Shown in pieces: positions 24,411 through 32,789 of a stretch of DNA of 64,000 nucleotides (position 1 is its first letter; each line of letters begins with the position of its first letter). Under the pieces are notes generated by a model. That model saw nothing but the letters and a program-made list of their open reading frames with translations, was not told the origin of the DNA and did no database searches. The stretch spans positions 62,001-126,000 of the forward strand of contig NZ_DASYDG010000015.1 in assembly GCF_036499745.1 (NCBI RefSeq), given 5' to 3'. This stretch comes from Pinirhizobacter sp036499745. Lineage in GTDB: Bacteria > Pseudomonadota > Gammaproteobacteria > Xanthomonadales > Rhodanobacteraceae. Made by a program: the position numbers and the translations under genes.

Positions 24411-27125
24411 GTGAAATCCTTGACGATGCGAATTTTCTTTCTGCTGTTGGTCCTTGGCACGGCAATCGGGCTTGCTGCTTGCGTCCGCCCGGCATCGACA
24501 CACGGTGATCCCGCCGTCACCTCGCTGCGCACCAACGACCTGGATAATCCACTTGCCGTGCCAACGTTCCGGGTGCTGTTCAGCTGGAAGACCACGGCGA
24601 CCGGTCGAGCCGTGGCACAAACGGGCTGGCAAGTCCGTGTGGCGCGTGATCCCGGTACCCTGGCGTCTGCGCCAGCCTGGGATTCCGGTTGGGTCGCCTC
24701 CGGCGAACAGGTGATGGTGCCTTACGCCGGCCCTGCACTGGAGGATGCCACGCCCTATGCTTGGCAAGTACGCATACGCGATAACAAGGGACGCGTCTCG
24801 GCGTGGAGCCACGCTGCTTCCTTCGAGACGGACCTGGGCTCCATACCGTGGAAGGCCAGCTGGATAGGCGCCACCACCCCAACGGCCGACAGCGCCATTT
24901 TCCGCAAAGGCTTTGACGTGCCGGCCATGCCGGTGCGCGCACGCCTGTATGTGACAGCGCTCGGTGTCTATCGCATGTTCCTGAACGGCGCGCGGACGGA
25001 TGCCGACTACTTGGCGCCGGGCTGGACCGACTACAACAAACGCATCCAGTACCAGACCTACGACGTCACCGGCCAGGTGCATGAGGGCCGCAATGTCCTG
25101 GCAGCGATGCTCGGCCCCGGCTGGTATTCCGGCAACGTGGGTAGCTTCGGCACGCACAAGTACGGCGACTCACCGCTGCTGTCGGCGCAGCTGCGGCTGG
25201 ACTTTGCCGATGGCAAATCGTCCTGGGTAAATACCGACAGCACGTGGATGAACGCCCCGGGTCCCTTCCGTCAGGCCGACATCATCATGGGCGAGACCTA
25301 CAACGCATCCGGTCTGCCTTCCCACTGGAACCTGATCGACGCGCCGGCGGATGGCTGGCAGCCGGCGCGTGTCGCCGACCGGCAAGGCCGGGATGAGTTG
25401 CTCCACGCACAGTCGGACGAGCCCGTGCGCGTCACCGCCGAACGCCCAGCCATCGTGCTCGCCCGCCAGCCGACGCCAGGGGCCGTGATCTACGACCTGG
25501 GCCAGAACATGGTGGGCGTGGTGCGGTTGCAGGTGAATGCTCGTGCTGGCCAGGACATCCGTCTGCGCTACGGTGAGGTGCTCAATCCCGACGGTTCGCT
25601 GTATACGGCGAACCTTCGCACCGCCAAGGCCACCGATCACTACCTTCCCGCTACCGATGGCGAGCAGACGTATACCCCGACTTTTACCTACCACGGCTTC
25701 CGTTATGTGGAGATCACTGGCATCGGCGCGCCAGTGGATGTGAAGTCGCTTACCGGCCTGGTGCTGGGCAGCGACCTGCGACGCACCGGAAGCTTCCAGG
25801 TGGGCAATGCGATGCTCAAGCAACTGCAAAGCAACATCACCTGGGGAGCGCGCGGGAATTTCGTTTCCATACCCACCGACACCCCGGCGCGCGATGAACG
25901 CCTGGGCTGGGCGGGCGACATCAACGTATTCGCACCCACCGCAAGCTTCAACCAGGACACGCTCAATTTTCTCTCAAAGTGGCTTCGCGACCTGCGTGAC
26001 GCACAAACATCCGACGACAACTACCCCGGCGTCGCACCCAATCCTCCGAACATCGAAAGCGGCAGCGGCTGGTCCGATGCCGGCATCACCGTGCCCTATA
26101 CGCTTTGGATGGCCTACGGTGACAAGCGAGTGATCGAAGATGGTTATGAATCGATGAAGCGATTCATGACGCGGATCGAGGTCATGGCAGGGCCGGAAGG
26201 TCGCCGCGTACACGGTCCATGGGGCGATTGGCTGCACCTGGATGATCCAACGCCGCCCGAGCTTATCGGCACGGCTTATCTTGACTACGACGCGCAACTG
26301 ATGACGCAAATGGCGAAAGCCATCGGCCGCGACGACGATGCTGCTTATTACGCCAGACTTGCCGTCCGGTTGCGTGGTCTGTTCGACCAGCACTACCTGC
26401 ACACCGACGGCACCCTCGGCAGCAACAGCCAGACAGGCTATGCCATGGCCATTGGCATGGGGCTGGTTGAACCATCGAAAGTGGGCGATGCACTGGCACG
26501 GGCCGTGGCTGCACGCCACGACCATCTTTCCACCGGTTTCCTCGGCACGCCCTGGCTGTTGCCGGCACTTTCAGCAAGCGGCCACGACGATCTGGCCTAT
26601 CGCCTGTTGCTTAACCACGACTACCCCTCGTGGGGCTACGAGGTCTCCCACGGCGCTACCACGATGTGGGAGCGCTGGAACTCCCTCAAACCCGATGGCA
26701 CGTTCGGCGATGTGTCGATGAATTCCTTCAACCACTACGCATACGGCGCCGTCGGCGACTGGATGTATCGCACCATTGCCGGCATTGCTCCCGCGGCGCC
26801 AGGTTACCGCACGATCACCATCGCTCCACGCATCGGCGGTGGGCTTACTTCCGGTGGTGGCGAGCTTGATTCGCCCTACGGTGACATCGTCACTGCGTGG
26901 CGCGTAGATGCAGGCGTGCTGGAGCTGGATGTCACGGTTCCGGTGAACACTACGGCGAACGTGGTCATTCCTTCCTCCGACCCATCGACGGTGACCGAAG
27001 GCGGCAAGACGCTTGGCGCGATCGAAGGCGCAGGCGCTGCAACCCACGACAGCCACGGCACCCATGTCACGATCGGATCCGGAAAGTACGTGTTCCGCGC
27101 GCCGTTTGTCGCCCCGACGCGTTAG
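24411..27125 (+). CDS. Alpha-L-rhamnosidase, GH78, lipoprotein
   Basis: 904-residue exo-acting enzyme releasing alpha-L-rhamnose. A lipoprotein signal (lipobox GLAAC, Cys24) starts at GTG 24411 with AGGG 8 bp upstream; the frame is open to 24012 but that part is upstream sequence. Domain order matches GH78: an N-terminal fibronectin-like domain (PTFRVLFSWKTT), WxASWIG carbohydrate-binding domains, YAPGWTDYNKR-type segment, catalytic (alpha/alpha)6 barrel with DTPARDERLGWAGD (general-acid Glu region), GDWLHLD, and a C-terminal beta domain. It likely acts on rhamnogalacturonan or plant rhamnosides at the cell surface. Convergent with a small gene by a 4-bp overlap. Confidence 0.95.
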   Translation: MKSLTMRIFFLLLVLGTAIGLAACVRPASTHGDPAVTSLRTNDLDNPLAVPTFRVLFSWKTTATGRAVAQTGWQVRVARDPGTLASAPAWDSGWVASGEQVMVPYAGPALEDATPYAWQVRIRDNKGRVSAWSHAASFETDLGSIPWKASWIGATTPTADSAIFRKGFDVPAMPVRARLYVTALGVYRMFLNGARTDADYLAPGWTDYNKRIQYQTYDVTGQVHEGRNVLAAMLGPGWYSGNVGSFGTHKYGDSPLLSAQLRLDFADGKSSWVNTDSTWMNAPGPFRQADIIMGETYNASGLPSHWNLIDAPADGWQPARVADRQGRDELLHAQSDEPVRVTAERPAIVLARQPTPGAVIYDLGQNMVGVVRLQVNARAGQDIRLRYGEVLNPDGSLYTANLRTAKATDHYLPATDGEQTYTPTFTYHGFRYVEITGIGAPVDVKSLTGLVLGSDLRRTGSFQVGNAMLKQLQSNITWGARGNFVSIPTDTPARDERLGWAGDINVFAPTASFNQDTLNFLSKWLRDLRDAQTSDDNYPGVAPNPPNIESGSGWSDAGITVPYTLWMAYGDKRVIEDGYESMKRFMTRIEVMAGPEGRRVHGPWGDWLHLDDPTPPELIGTAYLDYDAQLMTQMAKAIGRDDDAAYYARLAVRLRGLFDQHYLHTDGTLGSNSQTGYAMAIGMGLVEPSKVGDALARAVAARHDHLSTGFLGTPWLLPALSASGHDDLAYRLLLNHDYPSWGYEVSHGATTMWERWNSLKPDGTFGDVSMNSFNHYAYGAVGDWMYRTIAGIAPAAPGYRTITIAPRIGGGLTSGGGELDSPYGDIVTAWRVDAGVLELDVTVPVNTTANVVIPSSDPSTVTEGGKTLGAIEGAGAATHDSHGTHVTIGSGKYVFRAPFVAPTR

Positions 27126-27304
27126 TCGTCCGTGCACCAGTGACTGCGTAATGCCCCGGAGGAAGCATCGCGCCGCCACACGCAATGCAGGCCGCTGCGA
27201 CGCAGTCCATCACTGCGCGAGCCACGCCTTGCCGGCACGGTGATACGGATGGCTGCAGGCGCTGCGGCCGCAAATGCCACGAGGGAAAGGAATATCTTGT
27301 ACAT
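27122..27304 (-). CDS. Small secreted peptide, possibly frameshifted
   Basis: 60 codons from an ATG with an excellent GGAGGTGA ribosome site 5 bp upstream. Residues 1-18 (MYKIFLSLVAFAAAAPAA) are a clear signal peptide. The following 42 residues are Arg/Ser-rich with three Cys and look less protein-like than a second frame of the same strand, which reads a Cys-rich CVAAACIACGG stretch, so a frameshift after codon 20 is possible. Its stop overlaps the rhamnosidase stop. No family recognised. Confidence 0.45.
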   Translation of the reverse strand: MYKIFLSLVAFAAAAPAAIRITVPARRGSRSDGLRRSGLHCVWRRDASSGALRSHWCTDD

Positions 27305-27390
27305 GGCTCACCTCCAGGCCGCGGCCCGGGGCGAGCGGGTTATGCGCGAGGCGACCCGCCCGCGCCGTGCGCGCGGACATTCACTTGAAG

Positions 27391-27421
27391 GGCGATCGCG
27401 AACGATGTGTTCGTGATCGCC
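27391..27421. other. Imperfect 13-bp hairpin in 299-bp gap
   Basis: GGCGATCGCGAAC pairs with GTTCGTGATCGCC (one mismatch) around a GATGT loop. It lies in the 27305-27603 gap between the small secreted peptide and the Ohr-like gene. No U-tract follows, so its role as a terminator for the minus-strand Ohr operon is weak. The remainder of the gap shows no gene. Confidence 0.3.
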
Positions 27422-27603
27422 TGTCGACTCGGATAACTATCCATGGGTTCCACTTGGGAGTAAGGCCGGCCACTTGGGCGGCGGAAGAATCCTAGGCCCG
27501 CCGCGCAGGAGGGTCAATTGAGAACACGCACCTATAGCAGGAACCTTACAGCAGGCGTTGGGAAACGCCTTGCGGCTAGCCGACACATGGAAGTACGACC
27601 GCA

Positions 27604-28098
27604 TCATGATTCCAGGGAAACGATGCATTCGATGCCTCCCCTGGCCATCTTGGTGTATGGGCAGATCCGCTCGGTGTTGCGAACCAGCTCCTCGGCGATA
27701 GCTCTCTCGACACCGGGAAGGCAGATGCGGATATCGGCCACCAGGGTAAACAAACCATCCACCGGGTCCCTGCCAAACGTGACCGAAGCAGTCACCCTGG
27801 CATCGGGGATGGGGACTTTTGCGCGCTTGGCCAGCAGGCTTAGCGCACCATGAAAACAAGCCGCGCAACAGGCCGCGAAAAGCTGCTCAGGATTGGTTCC
27901 GTCGCCATTCCCCCCGAGCTCTGAGGGCATCCGCAGCATGACATCCAGTTGCCCGTCATCGGAGCGGGCGATGCCTGATGCACGGCCATGCCGCGTCTCG
28001 CCTCCGTTGACGTGCACGACGGCCGTATAGAGCGGATGGAAATCCGCGCCGTGGTATTTATCCAGCAAGGATGTCGCCGCTGGCCGCACGGTTGTCAT
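27604..28098 (-). CDS. ohr: OsmC/Ohr family organic hydroperoxide resistance protein
   Basis: 164-residue thiol peroxidase of the Ohr type that reduces organic hydroperoxides. The peroxidatic Cys81 sits in the EQLFAACCAACF motif and the resolving Cys146 in CPYTK. There is an additional pair Cys77/Cys78 in place of the usual Gly-Tyr. The N-terminus is about 20 residues longer than typical Ohr (about 142). It starts 5 bp after the upstream NmrA-like gene, so the two are probably cotranscribed. No OhrR repressor is present nearby; a LysR gene is instead. Confidence 0.9.
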   Translation of the reverse strand: MTTVRPAATSLLDKYHGADFHPLYTAVVHVNGGETRHGRASGIARSDDGQLDVMLRMPSELGGNGDGTNPEQLFAACCAACFHGALSLLAKRAKVPIPDARVTASVTFGRDPVDGLFTLVADIRICLPGVERAIAEELVRNTERICPYTKMARGGIECIVSLES

Positions 28099-28103
28099 GG
28101 CGT

Positions 28104-28877
28104 TCAGGGCCTGGATGCGCCAGCCTGGGCGAGGCCCGAGTGATCGAACCAGGATGAGAAGCCGATCTTTCCCAGCCTGGCGCCGGGAGATGGAAGAAGC
28201 GTTCTTTCTTCGAGGACCGCGCCGAAATATGGAGTGCGAGCATCGCCGGACACTTCATGCGGATCATGCATCCTGGACAGGAATTGCCTGACGAGTTCCG
28301 GCATGCCGATTTCATCTGGCCCTGCGATCTCGACAGTGCCGTTCACTGGAGCGCCCAGGGCATAGTCAGTGACGGCATCTGCGACATCGTCAGATGCGAT
28401 CGGCTGGATCAATGCAGAGGAGACGCGTACCTGGTTCCCATCGGCCGCGGACTTGACGATCGACGTGAGGAACTCAAAGAATTGTGTCGAATGGACAATC
28501 GTATACGGAATACCGGATGCCCGGATGATCTTCTCCTGCGCGCTTTTCCCCCGGAAGTATCCGCTCGCCAAAAGGCGATCGGTGCCAACCACGGACAGTG
28601 CGATGTGATGCTTCACACCCGCCTTCTTCTCCGCGGCAAACAGGTTCCTTCCCGAGGTTTCGAAGAACTCCAGGACAGCCTTGTCTTCGAACGAGGGCGA
28701 GTTGGCCAGATCGATAACGATGTCGGTTTTGGCCATGGCCTCGTCCAGACCTTCCCCGGTGAGGGTATTGACTCCCGATGACGGCGACGCGGCCAGCACG
28801 TCGTGACCGCGCTTGCCGAGCCTGTCAACGACCTTGCTGCCGATAAGGCCGGTACCGCCGATAACCACGATTTTCAT
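28104..28877 (-). CDS. NmrA-like NAD(P)-binding oxidoreductase (paralogue 1)
   Basis: 257-residue atypical SDR. The Rossmann motif GGTGLIG is at residues 8-14. The catalytic YxxxK of classical SDRs is absent; instead there are NmrA-like KHHIALSVVGTDRL and STQFFEF segments. ATG 28877 has GAGG 6 bp upstream; the longer frame to 28976 is rejected. The protein is about half identical by eye to the product of 30985-31749. Members may act as NAD(P)H-dependent quinone reductases or redox sensors. It lies between a LysR gene (upstream, same strand) and ohr. Confidence 0.9.
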   Translation of the reverse strand: MKIVVIGGTGLIGSKVVDRLGKRGHDVLAASPSSGVNTLTGEGLDEAMAKTDIVIDLANSPSFEDKAVLEFFETSGRNLFAAEKKAGVKHHIALSVVGTDRLLASGYFRGKSAQEKIIRASGIPYTIVHSTQFFEFLTSIVKSAADGNQVRVSSALIQPIASDDVADAVTDYALGAPVNGTVEIAGPDEIGMPELVRQFLSRMHDPHEVSGDARTPYFGAVLEERTLLPSPGARLGKIGFSSWFDHSGLAQAGASRP

Positions 28878-28982
28878 GGGACACCTCGTCTGGACATGGT
28901 GGTATGTCACCTGGCCATCGTAGGTTTGGCGGCGGAAGTCCGGTAGGTACGGCCACGTGCCCACCGTGTTGCCCAAGGCGCA

Positions 28983-30059
28983 TCAATCCATTCGATCGTG
29001 CAATGTCGGGCGAATGACCCGCGGTGGCCCGGCTGCCAGCATGTCGTCGGCGGCCGCGCCAGGAACATGTCTGGTGGGTGACAACCCTTCCATGTACTGG
29101 AGGTCCAACGCCCGCACCGCTTCGGTCATGTAGTCGATGAATACGCGGATGCGGCCCGGCATGTGCTGCCGGCTCAGGTAACACAGGTAGTGTCCCCGAT
29201 CATCCGGAGCGTATTGGGCCAGGCAGGCCACCAGCCTTCCCTCCCGCAGGTGTTCACATGCCTGGTAGGCACCCATCTGGGCGATCCCTGCCCCGTCCAG
29301 GACACCCTGCAGCACGAGGTCGGCGTCATTGAGGGTCAATCTGGATGAAGGCGCCAACGTCTGTTTCCTTCCCCCCACCTTGAATTCCCACTCGGCCACT
29401 CGCCCCGTCGCGTTGCGGAAGTTGATGCAGGTGTGGCGGGCGAGATCCTCAATGCTGCGCGGCAGGCCGTGGTTCCGGATGTACTTCGGAGATGCGCAGA
29501 TGAGCATCTGCATGGGAATCAGTTGCTTGGCAACTATCTGGCTGTCCTCCAGACGGCCGTCGCGGAAGGCGACATCCACGCGGTCCGTAGTGAAATCCGT
29601 CGGCCGGTCGTCCAGTACCAGGTCAATGGCAATGCTGGGGTAGCGGGCCCGAAAACCGGCGAGCAAGGGGGCGACGATGTGTCGTCCGAAACCGGTGGTC
29701 GCACTGATTCGAAGCGTCCCACGCGGCGGGCCAGCTCGAAGTTCACGCATGTCTTCCAGGGCCTGGATAATCCTCTGTACGCCGGGATGGCAGTTCTCGT
29801 AGAACAATTCTCCTTCACGTGTCAGCGACGTGCTTCGGGTGGTTCGGAGGAAAAGCCGGGCGTCCAGCTGCGCCTCCAGTTTCTGGACACTCCGGCTCAC
29901 CGCCGAACGTCCGATGCCCAGCCTGTCCGCAGCGCGGGCAAAGCTTCCCTCCGAAGCTACGGCGATAAACGCCACGACACCTGCATAGCTGGCACTAAAA
30001 CTCGATGCAAGGGAATCGGCGACCTCGCCAGGCGATTTGTCGTGAAGGTTGTCGGTCAT
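28983..30059 (-). CDS. LysR family transcriptional regulator
   Basis: 358-residue LysR regulator. The helix-turn-helix at about residues 25-85 contains GSFARAADRLGIGRSAVSRS, and the effector domain follows (about 112-320). The C-terminus is longer than usual and Pro/Ala-rich. ATG 30059 is preferred, with AAGG 7 bp upstream; the frame is open to 30266 with poor sequence. A near-perfect inverted repeat (30076-30101) lies just upstream and may be its own binding site. It probably controls the downstream NmrA-ohr pair on the same strand, or the TMEM175-like gene. Confidence 0.92.
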   Translation of the reverse strand: MTDNLHDKSPGEVADSLASSFSASYAGVVAFIAVASEGSFARAADRLGIGRSAVSRSVQKLEAQLDARLFLRTTRSTSLTREGELFYENCHPGVQRIIQALEDMRELRAGPPRGTLRISATTGFGRHIVAPLLAGFRARYPSIAIDLVLDDRPTDFTTDRVDVAFRDGRLEDSQIVAKQLIPMQMLICASPKYIRNHGLPRSIEDLARHTCINFRNATGRVAEWEFKVGGRKQTLAPSSRLTLNDADLVLQGVLDGAGIAQMGAYQACEHLREGRLVACLAQYAPDDRGHYLCYLSRQHMPGRIRVFIDYMTEAVRALDLQYMEGLSPTRHVPGAAADDMLAAGPPRVIRPTLHDRMD

Positions 30060-30075
30060 GCCGTTGCCTTGTGGA

Positions 30076-30101
30076 TTTTTGCCCTGTCTACCGGGCAAAA
30101 A
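30076..30101. promoter_or_regulatory. Inverted repeat upstream of lysR, candidate autoregulatory site
   Basis: TTTTTGCCC and GGGCAAAAA form a perfect 9-bp dyad with an 8-nt centre, ending 17 bases before the LysR ATG. T-runs precede and A-runs follow the stem on both strands, the reverse of an intrinsic terminator, so an operator is the better reading. Confidence 0.5.
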
Positions 30102-30189
30102 AGGCGCACGGGAGGTCTGCGTCTGTCGGCCCATACCCCCTAGTCGTATGAGGCAACCCGTTTGTGACAAAGCCTCGGCTGCGGGCGGT

Positions 30190-30777
30190 TTACCGCGCGC
30201 GCAGCCGCCGCTCGATTCGCTGGTCGGGAACGAACCAGGCCGCAGCGACGGCGGCGTACAACACACAGGAAATCAATGGGGTATACGTTGCCATTGCAAT
30301 ACCCAAGATCTGGACAGCCATCGAGACCTTGGTTTTCGTGTCCGTACCGAATGCTTCGCGTAGCTCCGAGTTTGAACCGCGATCGGCCTCGATCAGCATC
30401 CGCGACAGCAGTCCCCACGACACGGCTGTCAAGAGAAGGGTTACGCCATAGACGACCGTGGGCACGGGCGCCGGCCTTGGGTGTGCCTGGTTGAGCCAGG
30501 CGGTCGAGAAAGGAAAGAGTGACAGGCAGAACAAGAAGAACAGATTCGACCACAGTACCTTGCCATTGATGATCCTCACCAGCTTGAACATGTGGTGATG
30601 GTTGTTCCAGTAAATGCCAACGTAAATGAAACTGAGGATATAGCTCAAGAAAATCGAGCCCTCTCCAAGCAGGGCGGCCCAGGTAGGCGTTCCAGGGACC
30701 TTCAGCTCAAGCACCATGACGGTAATGACGACGGCAATCACACCGTCGGTGAATGCCTCCAATCTTCCCTTGTCCAT
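30190..30777 (-). CDS. TMEM175/DUF1211 family membrane protein
   Basis: 195 residues. The N-terminus carries the family hallmark RLEAFTDGVIAVVITVMVLELKVP, where the F-x-D-G-V segment lines the K+ pore in TMEM175 channels. About six transmembrane helices follow, with a NHHHMFK loop after the third. Bacterial TMEM175 proteins form K+-permeable tetramers. ATG 30777 starts at MDKGRLEAF as in homologues; a GTG at 30804 adds nine residues. It lies upstream of the LysR gene on the same strand and divergent from the second NmrA-like gene. Confidence 0.93.
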   Translation of the reverse strand: MDKGRLEAFTDGVIAVVITVMVLELKVPGTPTWAALLGEGSIFLSYILSFIYVGIYWNNHHHMFKLVRIINGKVLWSNLFFLFCLSLFPFSTAWLNQAHPRPAPVPTVVYGVTLLLTAVSWGLLSRMLIEADRGSNSELREAFGTDTKTKVSMAVQILGIAMATYTPLISCVLYAAVAAAWFVPDQRIERRLRAR

Positions 30778-30984
30778 ATGCTTGACCCTGGGTACGAAAG
30801 TCACCGGTTCATCAGGAACCTAACCGGAAACACAGCAATACATTGGTGCATCACCGGCAACACGGTATGTCCCTTGCTGTCCCTACTTGAAGAGAAATCC
30901 GCCGCCTACTATGGACCGGCAACCGCACCATCGACACGCCGTGCGGCCGGCCTGGGACACGTAGATGCTACGGGGGTAGGTGTG

Positions 30985-31749
30985 ATGAAAATCGTCGTGA
31001 TAGGCGGCAACGGCCTCATCGGGAAGAACATCGTGCGCAGACTCAGGGCCGACGGCCACCTGGTGGTGGCGGCGTCGCGCTCGACCGGCGTCGATGTCAT
31101 CACGGGTGTCGGACTGGCCGGCGCATTGGTCAATACCGATGCCGTCGTCGATGTCAGCAACTCGCCGGAGTTCGATGGGCCTGCGGCCTTCGATTTCTTC
31201 AAGACCGCGGGTATCAATATCGTCGAGGCCGAAGTCGCCGCCGGCGTCAAACACCATGTGGCACTTTCAGTGGTGGGTACCGAGCGGCTGGCCGGGAGTC
31301 CGTACCTCCGGGGAAAAGCACTTCAGGACCGCCTGATCAGGGACTCCGGGGTGCCATTCACCGTCGTGCACGCCACGCAATTCTTCGAATTCCTCCTGGG
31401 CATCATCGATGCGGCCATGCGTGGTCAAACGGTTCGATTATCCCCTGCCCATATCCAGCCGGTAGCATCGGACGACGTGGCGGCGTTGATGGCGGACATC
31501 GCAGCGGCCCGTGCCACCAACCAGACCATCGAAATCGCGGGGCCCGAGCGCGAGCGGATGTCTGAGATAGTCCAGCGCTTCCTTACTGAAATCGAAGCGC
31601 CATATGACGTCATTACCGACGCTGACGCTCCCTATTTCGGCGCAACGCTCGATGATGACTCCCTTGTCCCGGCCGATGGCGCAAGGATCGGCACGATGGC
31701 CTTTGGGCCCTGGTTCGCTCAATCCGAACTCCGCGGCGCCGACTGGTGA
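30985..31749 (+). CDS. NmrA-like NAD(P)-binding oxidoreductase (paralogue 2)
   Basis: 254 residues, the close paralogue of the 28104-28877 product. The Rossmann motif GGNGLIG, KHHVALSVVGTERL, ATQFFEFLLG and IQPVASDDVA segments line up residue for residue with paralogue 1. ATG 30985 is preceded by TAGGT; the open frame extending upstream to 30592 crosses the TMEM175 gene and is rejected. It leads into a decarboxylase-like gene and a cupin gene. Epimerase/oxidoreductase genes like this one are a recognised class of neighbours of ECF41 sigma factors, one of which is encoded at 32790-33686. Confidence 0.92.
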   Translation: MKIVVIGGNGLIGKNIVRRLRADGHLVVAASRSTGVDVITGVGLAGALVNTDAVVDVSNSPEFDGPAAFDFFKTAGINIVEAEVAAGVKHHVALSVVGTERLAGSPYLRGKALQDRLIRDSGVPFTVVHATQFFEFLLGIIDAAMRGQTVRLSPAHIQPVASDDVAALMADIAAARATNQTIEIAGPERERMSEIVQRFLTEIEAPYDVITDADAPYFGATLDDDSLVPADGARIGTMAFGPWFAQSELRGADW

Positions 31750-31879
31750 TTTCCAACTATTGATGCCAGCCAGGCAACACCGTGAGGCCCTGCACGGATC
31801 TACCGGTAGCCCCGGGGCTTACCTAACATCTGGATCAAGCGTGATCGACAGCGAATATTCCAACTGACCAGGATTCACC

Positions 31880-32359
31880 ATGACCCAGCGCATCGACTAC
31901 CAGCAGCAATCTCCCGATCTTCTCCAGAAGTTCCTCGGGTTCAGCAACGCCCTCCGGAAGTCCTCGATCGAGGACTCCATCCACGACATGGTGAATATCC
32001 GGGCATCGCAGATAAACGGCTGCACGTTCTGCCTTGACATGCATGTCAAGGAAGCCTCGTTGCGCGGCGAACGGCCGCTCAGGCTCCATCACCTGGCAGC
32101 CTGGCGTGAGTCCACATTGTTCAGCCCTCGCGAGCGCGCCGCCCTGGCCTGGACGGAAACCCTGACCCAGCTCCCCGCCCAGGGCGTGGCGGACGACATC
32201 TACGAACGCGTACGTACCCAGTTGTCTGAAAAGGAGTTGTCCGACCTGACCTTCATCATCATGTCCATCAACGCCTGGAATCGCATCAATGTTGGCTTCC
32301 GCCCAGTCCCCGGCGCGTTCGACAAGGCATACGGCCTGGACAAGGCCGGACTTTCCTGA
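31880..32359 (+). CDS. Carboxymuconolactone decarboxylase / AhpD-like protein
   Basis: 159-residue protein with the redox motif C48-T-F-C51 and His55 (NGCTFCLDMH), preceded by the family helix EDSIHDMVNIRASQ. This is the AhpD-like alkylhydroperoxidase core pattern. It likely handles peroxides or thiol redox. The cupin gene starts 10 bp downstream. Carboxymuconolactone decarboxylase-like genes are the commonest partner and target of ECF41 sigma factors. Confidence 0.93.
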   Translation: MTQRIDYQQQSPDLLQKFLGFSNALRKSSIEDSIHDMVNIRASQINGCTFCLDMHVKEASLRGERPLRLHHLAAWRESTLFSPRERAALAWTETLTQLPAQGVADDIYERVRTQLSEKELSDLTFIIMSINAWNRINVGFRPVPGAFDKAYGLDKAGLS

Positions 32360-32369
32360 GGAAAAAACC

Positions 32370-32771
32370 ATGCGTATCTTCAGAATACTTGCGGCGCTGT
32401 CCGTGCTGACAGCTGGAACCGCCGCCGCACAAGAAGCGCCGCCGCAGGCCATTGTCGCGCCGCTCATGACAAAGGCTCTGAACGATTATCCCGGCAAGGA
32501 AGCCGTGATGTTCACGGTTGAGTATCCTCCAGGGTCGGTCGATCCCGTGCATCGCCACGACGCACACGCCTTCGTCTACGTGCTGGAAGGCTCCATCGTC
32601 ATGGGCGTGAAGGGCAGTAAACCCGTTACCCTGACGGCCGGACAGACATTCTATGAAGGGCCGGACGATATACATACGATCGGCCGTAACGCCAGCGCCA
32701 CGAAGCCTGCGAAGTTCCTTGTCGTGCTGTTGAAGAAACAGGGCGCTCCCATCCTGACACCGGTGCCCTGA
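32370..32771 (+). CDS. Exported cupin-domain protein
   Basis: 133 residues: a Sec signal peptide (about 1-21, ending TAAAQ) and one cupin domain with the metal-binding HRHDAHAF (motif 1, with VLEGSIVMGV following) and a second motif around FYEGPDDIHTI. ATG 32370 has a GAGGAA ribosome site. Single-domain exported cupins of this type are often annotated as quercetinase-like, but no substrate is implied by sequence. Cotranscribed with the AhpD-like gene. Confidence 0.9.
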   Translation: MRIFRILAALSVLTAGTAAAQEAPPQAIVAPLMTKALNDYPGKEAVMFTVEYPPGSVDPVHRHDAHAFVYVLEGSIVMGVKGSKPVTLTAGQTFYEGPDDIHTIGRNASATKPAKFLVVLLKKQGAPILTPVP

Positions 32772-32789
32772 CCCACCATAAACAGCTGC

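Noticed and set aside
30076..30101. Intrinsic terminator
   Set aside because: The T-tract precedes and the A-tract follows the stem in both directions, so no U-run ends either transcript.
30592..30984. N-terminal extension of the second NmrA-like frame
   Set aside because: It overlaps the TMEM175-like gene on the opposite strand, and the Rossmann N-terminus begins exactly at 30985, as in its paralogue.
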